Shown here: positions 19,301-29,381 of the stretch, piece by piece
Position numbering within the stretch: the first letter of the stretch is position 1
Layout: every line of letters begins with the position of its first letter
DNA from: Oceanisphaera profunda
Lineage (GTDB): Bacteria; Pseudomonadota; Gammaproteobacteria; Enterobacterales; Aeromonadaceae
DNA length: 64,000 nt
Reading direction: 5' to 3'
Assembly (NCBI RefSeq): GCF_002157895.1
Contig: NZ_CP021377.1
Span: 248,001 to 312,000 of the forward strand
Position numbers and translations under genes: made by a program
Notes under the pieces: generated by a model
Told to the model about the DNA's origin: nothing
The model's database searches: none
The model's input: the letters and a program-made list of their open reading frames with translations, nothing else

Positions 19301-20281
19301 TTAAGCGATTTCCCGACACACCAAGTCCATCATCATGCGGATATGGGCAGGGTTATCGTTGAGTGCGGGAATATAATGATATTGCTCGCCGCCTGCCTCC
19401 ATGAAGTACTCCTTGTTTTCACAGGAGATCTCTTCCAGTGTTTCTAAGCAGTCCGCAGAGAATGCCGGACAAATAACACTGATATTTTTAATACCCTCGC
19501 TCGGTAATTTCGCCATTACTTCATCTGTGTAAGGCTGTAGCCATTCTTCACGGCCAAAACGCGACTGAAAAGTGGTGCGCCACTGATGAGGCGCCAGTCC
19601 CAGCTCGGCAGCAAGCAATTCAGAAGTGCGGTGACACTGTTGGCCATACGGGTCGCCTTGGTCTTCAAAGCGCTTTGGAATGCCGTGATACGACAGCAGT
19701 AATAACTCCGTTTGGCCGTGTTCTTGCCAGCTGGCACGCACCGACTCCGCCAAGGCATGAATATAGCCGTGGTTATCGTGATAATCACGAATAAAGCGAA
19801 ATGCCGGCAAACGACGTTCTTTTTTCATCAATCTTGCCCAGGTATCAAATACCGAAGCTGAGGTACTCACTGAATACTGGGGATACAGCGGCAGTATAAT
19901 GACTCTATCTACGCCCGCCGCTTTGAGCTCTTGCCAAGCGGTATTAATAGAAGGCTCACCATAGCTCATGCCCAGCGCCACCGGCATATCGATACCCGCA
20001 TCTTGCAACATCTGGCTCAGTGCTACTTGCTGGCGACGACTGATCACCATTAACGGCGACCCTTCTTCCATCCAAACGGACGCATACAGTTTGGCAACTT
20101 TTGGGGAGCGAAACGGCAAAATAACACCGTGCAAGATGGGACACCAGAGCATACGTGGTAAGTCGACAACGCGCTTATCATGCAAAAATTGCGCAAGAAA
20201 GGTACGAACTGCTTTAGCTGTAGGTGCCGTGGGCGTACCCAGGTTAACCAGTAAAACACCTGTTTTCACTTTGTTACCCAT
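19301..20281 (-). CDS. hemH: Ferrochelatase
   Basis: HemH inserts Fe2+ into protoporphyrin IX, the last step of haem synthesis, at the inner face of the membrane. From [17 protein letters not shown] it has 326 residues, the normal length; the open frame extends 46 codons further upstream, but those are non-family. The conserved [11 protein letters not shown] block (catalytic His near 195) and [15 protein letters not shown] (Glu near 265) are intact. It lies downstream of adk, from which it is separated by a terminator, as in many gammaproteobacteria where adk-hemH is a conserved order. Confidence 0.96.
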   Translation of the reverse strand: MGNKVKTGVLLVNLGTPTAPTAKAVRTFLAQFLHDKRVVDLPRMLWCPILHGVILPFRSPKVAKLYASVWMEEGSPLMVISRRQQVALSQMLQDAGIDMPVALGMSYGEPSINTAWQELKAAGVDRVIILPLYPQYSVSTSASVFDTWARLMKKERRLPAFRFIRDYHDNHGYIHALAESVRASWQEHGQTELLLLSYHGIPKRFEDQGDPYGQQCHRTSELLAAELGLAPHQWRTTFQSRFGREEWLQPYTDEVMAKLPSEGIKNISVICPAFSADCLETLEEISCENKEYFMEAGGEQYHYIPALNDNPAHIRMMMDLVCREIA

Positions 20282-20380
20282 TATTTGTAAAATACGTGAG
20301 AAAGGAATACATCGAGGATTTCGAGTTAGGAGCCGGCTTAAACGACTGTTTTTTACATTTAATCTACGCAAAAACCATAA

Positions 20381-20410
20381 AAAAGCCGAGTGCAAATCGC
20401 ACTCGGCTTT
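20381..20410 (-). terminator. Rho-independent terminator between adk and hemH
   Basis: The stem GCCGAGTGC/GCACTCGGC is followed on the minus strand by a run of six T. It starts about 10 bases past the adk stop and would separate adk from hemH transcripts. Confidence 0.9.
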
Positions 20411-20419
20411 GAGGGCCAA

Positions 20420-21496
<1,077 letters not shown>

Positions 21497-23413
21497 TTAA
21501 CCTAACAACAGACGGTTAACGCGAGCGACGAAGGCGGCGGGGTCTTTCAAACCGCCTTGCTCGGCCAGTTGTGCTTGTTCTAGCAGCAGCTGTGACCATT
21601 CGTTGAACTGCTCGCCGGCTTCCAGTGTTTCTAACTTCTTCACCAGCGTATGCTCAGGGTTAAGCTCCAGAATGTACTTTTGCTCTGGCACCGCTTGGCC
21701 AGCTGAACGCATCAGCTTGATCATTTGGGTGCTCATGTCGTGCTCACCGGCTACCACACAAGACGGGGTGTTGGTTAAACGATGTGTTAAGCGCACTTCT
21801 TTAATGTCTTCACCCAGCGCGGCTTTTACGCGCTCTAGCAAAGGAGCCAAGGCTTCTTTGGCTTCTTCTTGGGCTTTTTTAGTTTCTTCGTCATCCAGAT
21901 CGCCTAAGTCCAGCTCACCTTTGGTGACCGACTCAAACTGCTTGCCGTCAAACTCATTGAGGTGACTCATCAGCCACTCGTCAACACGCTCCCACATCAG
22001 CAACACTTCTATGCCTTTCTTGCGGAAAATTTCTAAGTGCGGGCTGTGGTTGGCTGCGGCAAAGCTGTCGGCGGTAATGTAGTAAATCTTATCTTGGCCT
22101 TCTGGCATGCGTGCCACATAGTCGGCTAACGATACAGTTTGTGCATCAGAGTCGTTGTGAGTGCTGGCAAAGCGCAGCAAACCGGCGATTTGCTCGCGGT
22201 TGCTGTAGTCTTCTGCTGGGCCTTCTTTAAGTACGTTACCGAACTCAGACCAGAAACCTTGATACTTCTCGGCGTCGTCTTTAGCGATTTTTTCCAGCAT
22301 CGACAATACGCGCTTACTGCACGCTTTGCGCAGTTGCGCGGTGATCTTGTTGTCTTGCAAAATTTCACGAGACACGTTCAACGGTAAGTCGTTGGTATCC
22401 AGCACACCTTTCACAAAACGTAAGTATGTTGGCATAAACTGTTCCGCATCATCCATGATGAATACGCGCTGTACATACAGTTTTAAGCCGTGGCTTTGCT
22501 CGCGGTTATACATATCAAACGGCGCTTTGGCCGGTACGTACAACAGGCTGGTGTATTCTTGATTGCCTTCAACCTTGTTGTGGCTCCAGCTCAACGCATC
22601 TTGCCAATCGTGGGAGATATGCTTGTAAAACTCTTGGTATTCTTCGTCGCTGACGTCATTTTTAGAGCGGGTCCACAGTGCGGTGGCTTTGTTGACTTGC
22701 TCCCACTCGCCCTCAGTCGCGGCGGCAGTGACAGTGCCGTCTTCGGCGGTTTGCTCAGCTTCGCCTTCTTTCCACATTTCCACGGCCACACTGATGTGAT
22801 CCGAGTATTTACCGATAATGCTGCGCAGGCGCCAGTCGTCTAAAAACTCCAACTCGGCGTCACGCAGATGCAAGACCACGTCGGTACCGCGACCAGGCTT
22901 TATCACCTCGGCTACGGTAAAGCTACCATCACCGTCAGACTCCCACTGCACGCCTTGCTCTGCAGGTTGGCCCGCTGCACGGCTTAATACGGTTACTTTG
23001 TCGGCCACGATAAAGGCGGAATAAAAGCCCACACCAAACTGACCAATCAGCTGGGAGTCTTTGGCTTGATCGCCAGACAGCTGACCAAAGAAAGCCTTGG
23101 TACCAGACTTAGCAATGGTACCCAAATGGTCGATAATTTCTTCGCGGTTCATACCGATACCATTATCAGAAATGGTCAGCGTTTTCTTTTCTTGGTCAAG
23201 AATCAACCGAACTCTTAGCTCACCGTCATTTTCGTACAACTCACCATGAGACAAAGCTTTAAAGCGCAACTTGTCGGCGGCGTCGGCGGCGTTGGATACC
23301 AACTCGCGCAAGAAGACTTCTTTATTGGAATACAGGCTATGGGCCATCAGGTTGAGTAGTTGTTTAACTTCAGTTTGAAAACCATGAGTTTCGGTTTGCA
23401 CAGCTTCTGACAT
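21497..23413 (-). CDS. htpG: HSP90-family chaperone HtpG
   Basis: HtpG is the bacterial Hsp90, an ATP-dependent cytosolic chaperone. The 638-residue protein has the GHKL ATPase start [20 protein letters not shown], the ATP site [13 protein letters not shown] (about 37-49), DNGIGM near 81 and [11 protein letters not shown] near 123. The middle-domain arginine loop region [12 protein letters not shown] is near 345. Length is normal. The charged segment [15 protein letters not shown] between N and middle domains is short, as usual in bacteria. It is monocistronic. A heat-shock promoter was not resolved. Confidence 0.98.
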   Translation of the reverse strand: MSEAVQTETHGFQTEVKQLLNLMAHSLYSNKEVFLRELVSNAADAADKLRFKALSHGELYENDGELRVRLILDQEKKTLTISDNGIGMNREEIIDHLGTIAKSGTKAFFGQLSGDQAKDSQLIGQFGVGFYSAFIVADKVTVLSRAAGQPAEQGVQWESDGDGSFTVAEVIKPGRGTDVVLHLRDAELEFLDDWRLRSIIGKYSDHISVAVEMWKEGEAEQTAEDGTVTAAATEGEWEQVNKATALWTRSKNDVSDEEYQEFYKHISHDWQDALSWSHNKVEGNQEYTSLLYVPAKAPFDMYNREQSHGLKLYVQRVFIMDDAEQFMPTYLRFVKGVLDTNDLPLNVSREILQDNKITAQLRKACSKRVLSMLEKIAKDDAEKYQGFWSEFGNVLKEGPAEDYSNREQIAGLLRFASTHNDSDAQTVSLADYVARMPEGQDKIYYITADSFAAANHSPHLEIFRKKGIEVLLMWERVDEWLMSHLNEFDGKQFESVTKGELDLGDLDDEETKKAQEEAKEALAPLLERVKAALGEDIKEVRLTHRLTNTPSCVVAGEHDMSTQMIKLMRSAGQAVPEQKYILELNPEHTLVKKLETLEAGEQFNEWSQLLLEQAQLAEQGGLKDPAAFVARVNRLLLG

Positions 23414-23698
23414 CTAGATGTTCCTCGCTTAAGTGTTAATGCGTAAGGGTTTGGCTTATAGCTAAAAGATGGGGGTGGTGCGGAGGATTTCAAGGGGGAG
23501 ATAAAAAAGTAAAGCGCCGAGCTAGCAACAAAACTCTAGAGCTAAAGCTATTTTTGCCACGAAATTTTTAGTGTTTGTAGTAGTCTGTCTGTCCTGAGCT
23601 GTTCGATTACGCTATCCCTATACGGCAAAAAAGCGCCGAGTTTGGAGCTCGGCGCTGGATGTTAATCTTTAGCTTGGTGCTGGGTGCTCGGCGCTGTG
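23414..23698. repeat. Intergenic region between fadJ and htpG
   Basis: It holds the htpG promoter and, near fadJ, the palindrome AGCGCCGAGTTTGGAGCTCGGCGCT (23631-23656) followed by GCTTGGTGCTGGGTGCTCGGCGC. The palindrome lacks a T run but may still end fadJ transcripts. Confidence 0.55.
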
Positions 23699-25942
23699 CT
23701 AATAATAACTCTTGCCCTCTGCCGCCATGCGCAGCAAAGGCTCGCAGGGCGTAAAGCGCGCGCCGTATTTGCGCACGTATTCTTGCATTTTATCTATCAC
23801 GGCTTGAATACCGAGCTGATGCATATAAAAGAAGGGCCCGCCGGTAAAAGGCGGATAACCAATGCCAAAGATGGCACCAATATCGCCGTCGCGGGCCGAG
23901 GCAATCACGCCTTCATCCAGCGCCAGCGCCGCTTCGTTAAGCATCAGTAACACGCAACGCTCGGCTAACTCTTGAGCCGGTAATTGGCTGAGCGGTTTAA
24001 TTTTTAGCAATTTATAGACGCTTTCATCCACCGGCTTGTGCTTCTTAGCACGTTTTTTCGCTTCATAGCGATAAAAACCACGGCCATTTTTCTTACCCTT
24101 ACGGTTATCTTCCAGCAGTTTGTTAAAGGCCTCGGGCGCCACAAAACGCTCACCCAGTTCACGGGCTAAAATAGGCGAAATTTTGGCGGCCACATCTATG
24201 CCCACTTCATCCAGCAAGGTCATGGGCCCGACCGGAAAGCCATAGTCGACTAAGGCGCGGTCAATAGCATCCACCGGCTCGCCGCCCAGCAACAGCCGCG
24301 CCGCTTCATTTAAGTAAGGCGCTAAAATGCGGTTCACATAAAAGCCGGCTTTGTCTTGTACCACGATCGGCGTTTTACCCTGTGCTCTGGCCAGTTTCAG
24401 CGCCGTGGCCACCGCCGTAGCACTGGTACCCGCATGGGGAATTATCTCGGCCAAGGGCATTTTATCGACGGGACTAAAATAGTGCAGCCCTAGTATTTGC
24501 TCGGGCCTTAGCGCACCTTCAGCAATTTGGTGAATTGGTAAAGAAGAGGTGTTGGTGGCAAATACGGTACTTGGCGCGCAGTGCGCTTCGACCTCTGCCA
24601 CCATCTGGCGCTTTACCTCTAAATCTTCAAACACCGCTTCTACTACCACCTCCACCCGTTCAAAACCGCTGTAATTAAGGGTGCCAGTGATACGGCCTAA
24701 TTGTTGATGCATCTCGGGAGCGCGCAGATGCTTCTTGCGCACTTTGGTCGCTAATAAGCGGTGTGCACTCTGCATGGCCTGATTAATGCCGTGATGAGAA
24801 ATGTCTTTAATGCGCACCGGCAACTCGGCTTTGGTGGCGGTAACAAAGGCAATGCCGCCGCCCATTAAACCGCCGCCCAGCACGCCGATGTGGCTAAGCG
24901 AGTTGGGCTCGGCACCTTGCCAGTGGGTTTCTTTTTTCATGTCGGTAGTGGCAAAGAAGAGCTGGCGCAGTGCTGCTGACTCTGGGCTCAGCACTAATTC
25001 GCCAAAGGCTTGTGCTTCGGCGGCTAAGCCCGACTCCCTGCCCTGCTCTAGCCCCACTTTTACGACCTCAAGTAACTTAAATGGCGCGGGATAATGGCCC
25101 CCTGTTTTCGCCTTAACGGTACTTTGTGCCTTATCAAACACCAGTTTTCGGCCAACAGCATTGCCCTCTAGCGCCCACTGACTGAGCTTAGCTTTACTGT
25201 TACCTGCTTTGCCGTTACCCGCCCTGCTTTTAGACGTCGTACTTTTACGTGGTATGCTTTTACGTGGCATGCTTTTACGTGCCAAGGCGATGGCAGTATC
25301 AAGCAAGATGCTCACCGGCACCATATCATCCACTAAGCCGCATTTAAGCGCTTGTTTGGCCCGCAGTTGTTTACCGGTCAACATCATGTCCAGCGCCGTG
25401 GTTAAGCCCACCAGCTGTGGCAAACGCTGAGTGCCGCCAGAGCCCGGTATTAAGCCTAACTGCACTTCCGGTAACCCAAGGCGAGTTTTAGCGTCGTCAC
25501 TGCACACGCGACCATGGCAAGCCAGCGCCAGCTCTAGGCCGCCGCCTAAGCAGGCACCGTGGATGGCGGCAATAATGGGTAAGTCTAAGGCGGCGAGTTC
25601 ATTAAACACATTTTGTCCTGCCTCAGACAGCTCCTTGGCTTGTTCCACACTGCTGCAGGCGGCCAGCATATTAACGTCGGCACCGGCAATAAAAGAGTCC
25701 GGTTTACCGGAGCGCAACACCAAGCCTTTGATTTGGCGGTTTTCGGCAATCTCTGCCAAAAGGGCACGAATATCGTCCACAAAGCTTTCGCGCAGCGTGT
25801 TCATGCGCTGGCCAGGTACGTCCAGCGTAATAATGCCGATATCGTCTTGCAGCTGCAGGCTAAAGGCAGACTGACTTGCGTTATCAATATTAACTTGATC
25901 AAGTGCGGGATCAGGTTGAACTTGGTTCATTACATCATTCAT
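23699..25942 (-). CDS. fadJ: Fatty oxidation complex alpha subunit (enoyl-CoA hydratase/3-hydroxyacyl-CoA dehydrogenase)
   Basis: FadJ carries out hydration and NAD-dependent dehydrogenation in beta-oxidation, working with FadI. The crotonase domain covers about 25-220, with catalytic Glu137 ([11 protein letters not shown]) and Glu159 ([16 protein letters not shown]). The dehydrogenase Rossmann start is [15 protein letters not shown] near residue 365, with the [15 protein letters not shown] catalytic block later. The start at 25942 overlaps the fadI stop by ATGA, implying translational coupling. Between the domains (about 222-252) it has a Lys/Arg/Ser-rich insertion made of tandem RKS repeats. 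Total length is 747 residues against 714 in E. coli. Confidence 0.96.
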   Translation of the reverse strand: MNDVMNQVQPDPALDQVNIDNASQSAFSLQLQDDIGIITLDVPGQRMNTLRESFVDDIRALLAEIAENRQIKGLVLRSGKPDSFIAGADVNMLAACSSVEQAKELSEAGQNVFNELAALDLPIIAAIHGACLGGGLELALACHGRVCSDDAKTRLGLPEVQLGLIPGSGGTQRLPQLVGLTTALDMMLTGKQLRAKQALKCGLVDDMVPVSILLDTAIALARKSMPRKSIPRKSTTSKSRAGNGKAGNSKAKLSQWALEGNAVGRKLVFDKAQSTVKAKTGGHYPAPFKLLEVVKVGLEQGRESGLAAEAQAFGELVLSPESAALRQLFFATTDMKKETHWQGAEPNSLSHIGVLGGGLMGGGIAFVTATKAELPVRIKDISHHGINQAMQSAHRLLATKVRKKHLRAPEMHQQLGRITGTLNYSGFERVEVVVEAVFEDLEVKRQMVAEVEAHCAPSTVFATNTSSLPIHQIAEGALRPEQILGLHYFSPVDKMPLAEIIPHAGTSATAVATALKLARAQGKTPIVVQDKAGFYVNRILAPYLNEAARLLLGGEPVDAIDRALVDYGFPVGPMTLLDEVGIDVAAKISPILARELGERFVAPEAFNKLLEDNRKGKKNGRGFYRYEAKKRAKKHKPVDESVYKLLKIKPLSQLPAQELAERCVLLMLNEAALALDEGVIASARDGDIGAIFGIGYPPFTGGPFFYMHQLGIQAVIDKMQEYVRKYGARFTPCEPLLRMAAEGKSYY
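25242..25286 (-). repeat. In-frame 15-bp tandem repeat in fadJ
   Basis: Three 15-bp units (CTTTTACGTGGTATG and variants) start at 25242, 25257 and 25272. On the coding strand they encode repeated K-S-M/I-P-R pentapeptides within a basic linker between the two FadJ domains. The flanking [11 protein letters not shown] looks like older decay of similar repeats. Confidence 0.85.
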
Positions 25943-27252
25943 TGAGCGGCCTCCAATACCATGGCTACGCCTAGGCCACCGGCCGCGCACGCTGTGGTTA
26001 ACGCTAAACCGCCACCACGGCGATTAAGCTCAGTCAAAGTTTGCGTGATCATACGCGCGCCCGTGGCGGCAAAGGGATGGCCATAAGCCAAAGAGCCACC
26101 CAGTACGTTAAATTTCGTTATATCGACCTCACCAATGGCGTGGCTACGATTCAGATGTTGCTCGGCAAATTGCTGACTGGCGAACATTTTTAAATTAGCC
26201 AAGGTTTGTGCGGCAAAGGCTTCATGCATATCGATTAAATCCATGTCCGCTAACGTACAGCCGGCTTTATCGAGCGCCAGCGGCGTGGCATAGCTTGGCC
26301 CAAGTAGCATGTCGTGTTGCACACTAATGGCCGAATAAGCATAACTGCGTAAATAGCCTAATGGCTTAAGGCCTAACTCTTTGGCGCGGCTTTCGGTCAT
26401 CATCAAAATGGCGGCTGCACCATCAGTGAGTGGCGTACTAGTAGCGGCGGTAACGGTGCCGTGACGCCGGTCAAACGCGGGTTTCAATTTGCCATAATCA
26501 GCTAATTTAGAATCAGTACGAATATTGTTATCTTGCTCAAAGGCGGCTTTAAAAGGCGGCACATAGGTGGCCATCACTTGATCGCTCAGTCGACCTTCTT
26601 GCCAAGCTTGAGTGGCTAATTGATGAGAGCGATGGGCCAATTCATCTTGTGCTTCACGGCTAATACCATGGCTTTTAGCCATTTGCTCTGCGGTTTGACC
26701 CATGGTTAACCCAGTAGAATATTCGGCGATGGCCGGTGGCTCAGGGGCTAAGTCGGCAAATTTTAGGCGTCGCACTATGGCAAATTTAGCGCTAAAGGTT
26801 TTGGCCTTACTCAAGTCCAGTAACGCCTCAGCTAATCGCGCCGACACCCCAATTGGTAACACTGAAGTGGAGTCAGCGCCGCCGGCTATGCCCACTTGAA
26901 TTTGGCCGGCCAACATCGACTCAGCCATGCTCGACACCGCTTGAAAGCTAGTGGCACAGGCGCGAGTGACGCTGTAAGCATCTGTACTAACGGGCAAGGT
27001 ACTGGCCAGCACAATTTCTCGGGCAATATTGGGCGCTTTGGGCATTTGTACTACCTGACCAAACACCAGTTGCTGCACCTCAGAGGCAGGCATGGCGGTG
27101 CGGGCCAACAATTCATTGACCACCATGGTGCCCAGCTCCAGGGCGGGAATACCGCGAAAGGCACTCGCTTGACGGGCAAAGGGCGTTCTTAATCCCGACA
27201 CAATGGCGATCCGATCGCCCTTGTGGGTCGTTAATGGGTTTGTCGCCGACAT
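25939..27252 (-). CDS. fadI: Acetyl-CoA C-acyltransferase FadI
   Basis: FadI is the thiolase that cleaves 3-ketoacyl-CoA to acetyl-CoA in beta-oxidation. The 437-residue length fits FadI (longer than FadA). The acyl-accepting Cys99 lies in [10 protein letters not shown]; the second catalytic His is in the [11 protein letters not shown] block and the Cys in [10 protein letters not shown] near the C-terminus. It is the first gene of the fadI-fadJ operon, with a 4-base ATGA overlap. The long upstream region contains tandem repeats and a FadR-like box, consistent with fatty-acid control. Confidence 0.97.
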   Translation of the reverse strand: MSATNPLTTHKGDRIAIVSGLRTPFARQASAFRGIPALELGTMVVNELLARTAMPASEVQQLVFGQVVQMPKAPNIAREIVLASTLPVSTDAYSVTRACATSFQAVSSMAESMLAGQIQVGIAGGADSTSVLPIGVSARLAEALLDLSKAKTFSAKFAIVRRLKFADLAPEPPAIAEYSTGLTMGQTAEQMAKSHGISREAQDELAHRSHQLATQAWQEGRLSDQVMATYVPPFKAAFEQDNNIRTDSKLADYGKLKPAFDRRHGTVTAATSTPLTDGAAAILMMTESRAKELGLKPLGYLRSYAYSAISVQHDMLLGPSYATPLALDKAGCTLADMDLIDMHEAFAAQTLANLKMFASQQFAEQHLNRSHAIGEVDITKFNVLGGSLAYGHPFAATGARMITQTLTELNRRGGGLALTTACAAGGLGVAMVLEAAQ

Positions 27253-27358
27253 GCAGGCTCCTTGTTGAGCGTTAATAATGAAACTGATGCCCTACTTAAT
27301 ACGGGGCAGTGAAACGACACGCATCTTGTTTACTCACCTTATGGACTAATCCTAGGCA

Positions 27359-27476
27359 CTAACATGAGTTACTAACATGAGGTACTAACATTAGTTACTA
27401 ACCTTAAGTTACTAACATTAGCGGCTAACAGTGCTTGCTAACACTCGTTAGCCACATTGATTACTAACAAGATTAG
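27359..27476. repeat. Degenerate 13-bp tandem repeat array
   Basis: About nine units of roughly 13 bp follow each other: CTAACATGAGTTA, CTAACATGAGGTA, CTAACATTAGTTA, CTAACCTTAAGTTA (14 bp), CTAACATTAGCGG, CTAACAGTGCTTG, CTAACACTCGTTA, GCCACATTGATTA, CTAACAAGATTAG. The first four are best conserved and decay towards the right. The junction GTTACTAAC is itself nearly palindromic. Confidence 0.85.
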
Positions 27477-27510
27477 ATAACGGCTGCCGTATGATGGGCA
27501 TCATATAAAT

Positions 27511-27527
27511 AACAGGTCTGACCTCAA
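27511..27527. promoter_or_regulatory. Putative FadR operator
   Basis: AACAGGTCTGACCTCAA contains GGTCTGACC, an exact match to the core GGTCnGACC of gammaproteobacterial FadR sites. It lies 259 bases upstream of fadI. FadR binding would repress beta-oxidation when long-chain acyl-CoA is low. The fadR gene is not in this window. Confidence 0.6.
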
Positions 27528-27679
27528 GCCATGCTAACAAAGAAAATAGCGCGGGAAAACCAGCCAGACACTCCTTGCGTCACATATTATTAACAATACA
27601 AGGCTCTACGCTGACTTGCTGTTCAAGAGCCATATAAGTCTGATCCGTACTGAGATGCGCGGCCTTTATATACTCGCAT

Positions 27680-27707
27680 GGAACTTTAAGTATGCGTAAA
27701 CTCAAGC
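27680..27707 (+). promoter_or_regulatory. RpoE-like ECF promoter
   Basis: GGAACTT at 27680-27686 matches the RpoE -35 consensus, and TCAAGC at 27702 follows after a 15-base spacer as a possible -10. Transcription would start about 20 bases before the sigma gene ATG, leaving just enough for its GGTGAG ribosome site. This suggests the ECF factor, or RpoE, activates the gene. Confidence 0.5.
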
Positions 27708-27733
27708 AGCCAACCTATTTCAACGGTGAGTAA

Positions 27734-28303
27734 ATGATTTCTTTATTTGGGCGAAAGCGGACTGGGCCTGACTCGGTCTCTAACACTATGGCCATCAAAC
27801 AACAGCGCTATGAAACGCTGGTTTATGCGGTGCATGGAGATTTATTTCGCTATGCATTTTGGTTATGTCACGACCGTCAGGTGGCCGAAGACTTAGTGCA
27901 AGAAACATTTTTGCGCGCGTGGAAGTCACTGGACAGCTTAAAAGACGACAAAGCAGCCAAAGCATGGCTGATCACTATCTTACGCCGGGAAAATGCCCGT
28001 CGTTTTGAGCGTAAACAATTTAACTTGGTGGATCTAGACACAGTTCCGGTACCCGATCAGCAGAGTTTAGGCCTTGAGCAAGCAATGGAAAACGAATGGC
28101 TGCGCCGCCACATGAGCGAGTTAGCCGAAGAATACCGCGAGCCTTTGCTGCTGCAGGTGCTGGGTGGTTTTAGTGGTGAAGAAATAGCTGAGATATTAGA
28201 TTTGAATAAAAATACCGTCATGACCCGCCTCTTTCGTGCCCGTAATAAACTGAAAGATGCGCTCGATAAAGACACGCAAACACGAGGCCAACACAATGGA
28301 TGA
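27734..28303 (+). CDS. ECF-type RNA polymerase sigma factor
   Basis: This 189-residue sigma-70 family protein has only regions 2 and 4. Region 2 is at about 28-95 (FRYAFWLCHDRQVAEDLVQETFLRAW, DDKAAKAWLITILRREN) and region 4 at about 120-175 (LAEEYREPLLLQVLGGFSGEEIAEILDLNKNTVMTRLFRARNKL, given in parts). It overlaps the DUF3379 gene by 8 bases, as seen in Vibrio and relatives, where the partner is thought to be its anti-sigma factor. A GGAACTT promoter upstream suggests autoregulation. The inducing signal is unknown; neighbours handle fatty acids and proline. Confidence 0.92.
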   Translation: MISLFGRKRTGPDSVSNTMAIKQQRYETLVYAVHGDLFRYAFWLCHDRQVAEDLVQETFLRAWKSLDSLKDDKAAKAWLITILRRENARRFERKQFNLVDLDTVPVPDQQSLGLEQAMENEWLRRHMSELAEEYREPLLLQVLGGFSGEEIAEILDLNKNTVMTRLFRARNKLKDALDKDTQTRGQHNG

Positions 28304-29081
28304 GTTAGAGTTTAGGCGTCGAGCGTATGCCAACCCCAATGACACGAGCGCAGACTTTTCACAGGCTCTGCATAGCTCTGACCGTAATGGCGCGTTAGTC
28401 GCGCAACTGCAACAGTTTGATGCCAAGCTCAGCCGTGCGCTGCAAGAGCCGGTGCCCGAACACTTAGCTGCCAGCTTATTGCAGACCGCTCAGTTGCACG
28501 CGCAGGCAAGTACACCTCTCGAATCTAAGCAGAGAAGCGCTTTGGGATGGCGTCATTTGGCCGTAGCCGCTTCTATTACCTTTGTGTTAGGGTTTTCGAC
28601 ACGGTTTATCTCTTTTTCTGAGCCCGACACCTCAAACGTAACTAGCATGGGTCAAATGGCCATGGCGCATGTGCATGCGGAGTCACCACTCACCCAAACG
28701 GTGAATGAAAACGTCACCCTCACCGCCGTCAATGCTAAGTTGCAGCCTTATGGCACCCAACTACAAAGCTTAAGCGAGGTGGGCCAAGTGTATTACGCCA
28801 ATCATTGTTTATTTGGTGATGCCTCGGCGGCGCATTTGGTGATTCAGGGTGAGCATCAACGAGTACATGTGTTTGTGCTGCCACCAGATCGCGAGTTAGC
28901 CGATGTTAGTCACTTGTCGGATAAACAGTACTTCTCTGATCAACAGTATTTTTCAGATCAACAGTATCATGGCGAAATTCTGTCCACGGCTTTTAATAAA
29001 CTGGTGGTGGTGAGCGAGAAAAACGAAAACCTCGATGCCATGGCCCGTAAAATTCAAGCTTCATTAAACAGGCAGATTTAA
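28296..29081 (+). CDS. DUF3379 membrane protein, probable anti-sigma factor
   Basis: The start MDELEFRRRAYANP overlaps the end of the sigma gene by 8 bases. The cytoplasmic N-terminus (1-90) is charged and helical; one membrane segment follows near 95-112 (LAVAASITFVLGFSTRFISF). The C-terminal 150 residues would then be periplasmic. This layout is that of a one-pass anti-sigma factor, and the family regularly accompanies this sigma type; direct evidence of binding is lacking here. Residues about 208-224 are a tandem SD(K/Q)QYF repeat. The protein has 261 residues. Confidence 0.85.
   Translation: MDELEFRRRAYANPNDTSADFSQALHSSDRNGALVAQLQQFDAKLSRALQEPVPEHLAASLLQTAQLHAQASTPLESKQRSALGWRHLAVAASITFVLGFSTRFISFSEPDTSNVTSMGQMAMAHVHAESPLTQTVNENVTLTAVNAKLQPYGTQLQSLSEVGQVYYANHCLFGDASAAHLVIQGEHQRVHVFVLPPDRELADVSHLSDKQYFSDQQYFSDQQYHGEILSTAFNKLVVVSEKNENLDAMARKIQASLNRQI
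28917..28967 (+). repeat. In-frame 18-bp tandem repeat in DUF3379 gene
   Basis: Units TCGGATAAACAGTACTTC, TCTGATCAACAGTATTTT and a shortened TCAGATCAACAGTAT encode SDKQYF-SDQQYF-SDQQY in the predicted periplasmic domain. Synonymous differences between units show it is not a fresh duplication. Confidence 0.85.
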
Positions 29082-29381
29082 ACCGCGCTAACAAGGCAGT
29101 GCTATTTAGCAAAACTGAATAGCGCTGCTGTTACCAGCCCGCGAGGACGATGCTATTATTTTTGTGGGTCGATAATTACTCAATTTGCGCCGCTAATCAG
29201 CTTATAAAACCAGAGCGATTAAAAAATAAACGGACAATTATGCTATTGCGGCATAAGGTTAGAGTAATCGAGAGTTATTCGACTTTATGGGGTAAGATCT
29301 TGTTTAGCGAGTCTATTTGACTGGCGACCTCTTACCTTTTCATGGAAGCGAACACGCTGTTCGGAACCACAGGAATACGCT
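29082..29381. other. putP upstream region
   Basis: These 300 bases are AT-rich and should contain the putP promoter. I see a weak CGGAACCACAGGAA close to the start, which serves as the ribosome site rather than a promoter. There is no terminator of clear form after the DUF3379 gene, although GCGCTGCTGTTACCAGC-like pairing is possible near 29120. Confidence 0.4.

Larger units (their letters stand above)
27253..27733. promoter_or_regulatory. Divergent regulatory region, fadI and ECF sigma gene
   Basis: These 481 bases separate fadI (leftward) from the sigma factor gene (rightward). From left to right they hold a 13-bp tandem repeat array (27359-27476), a FadR-like operator (27511-27527) and an ECF-type promoter (27680-27707). 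A fadI promoter must lie left of or within the array; I cannot fix it. Confidence 0.6.

Noticed and set aside
27359-27476. CRISPR array or replication iterons
   Set aside because: Units are 13 bp with no spacers, and no cas or replication gene is near.
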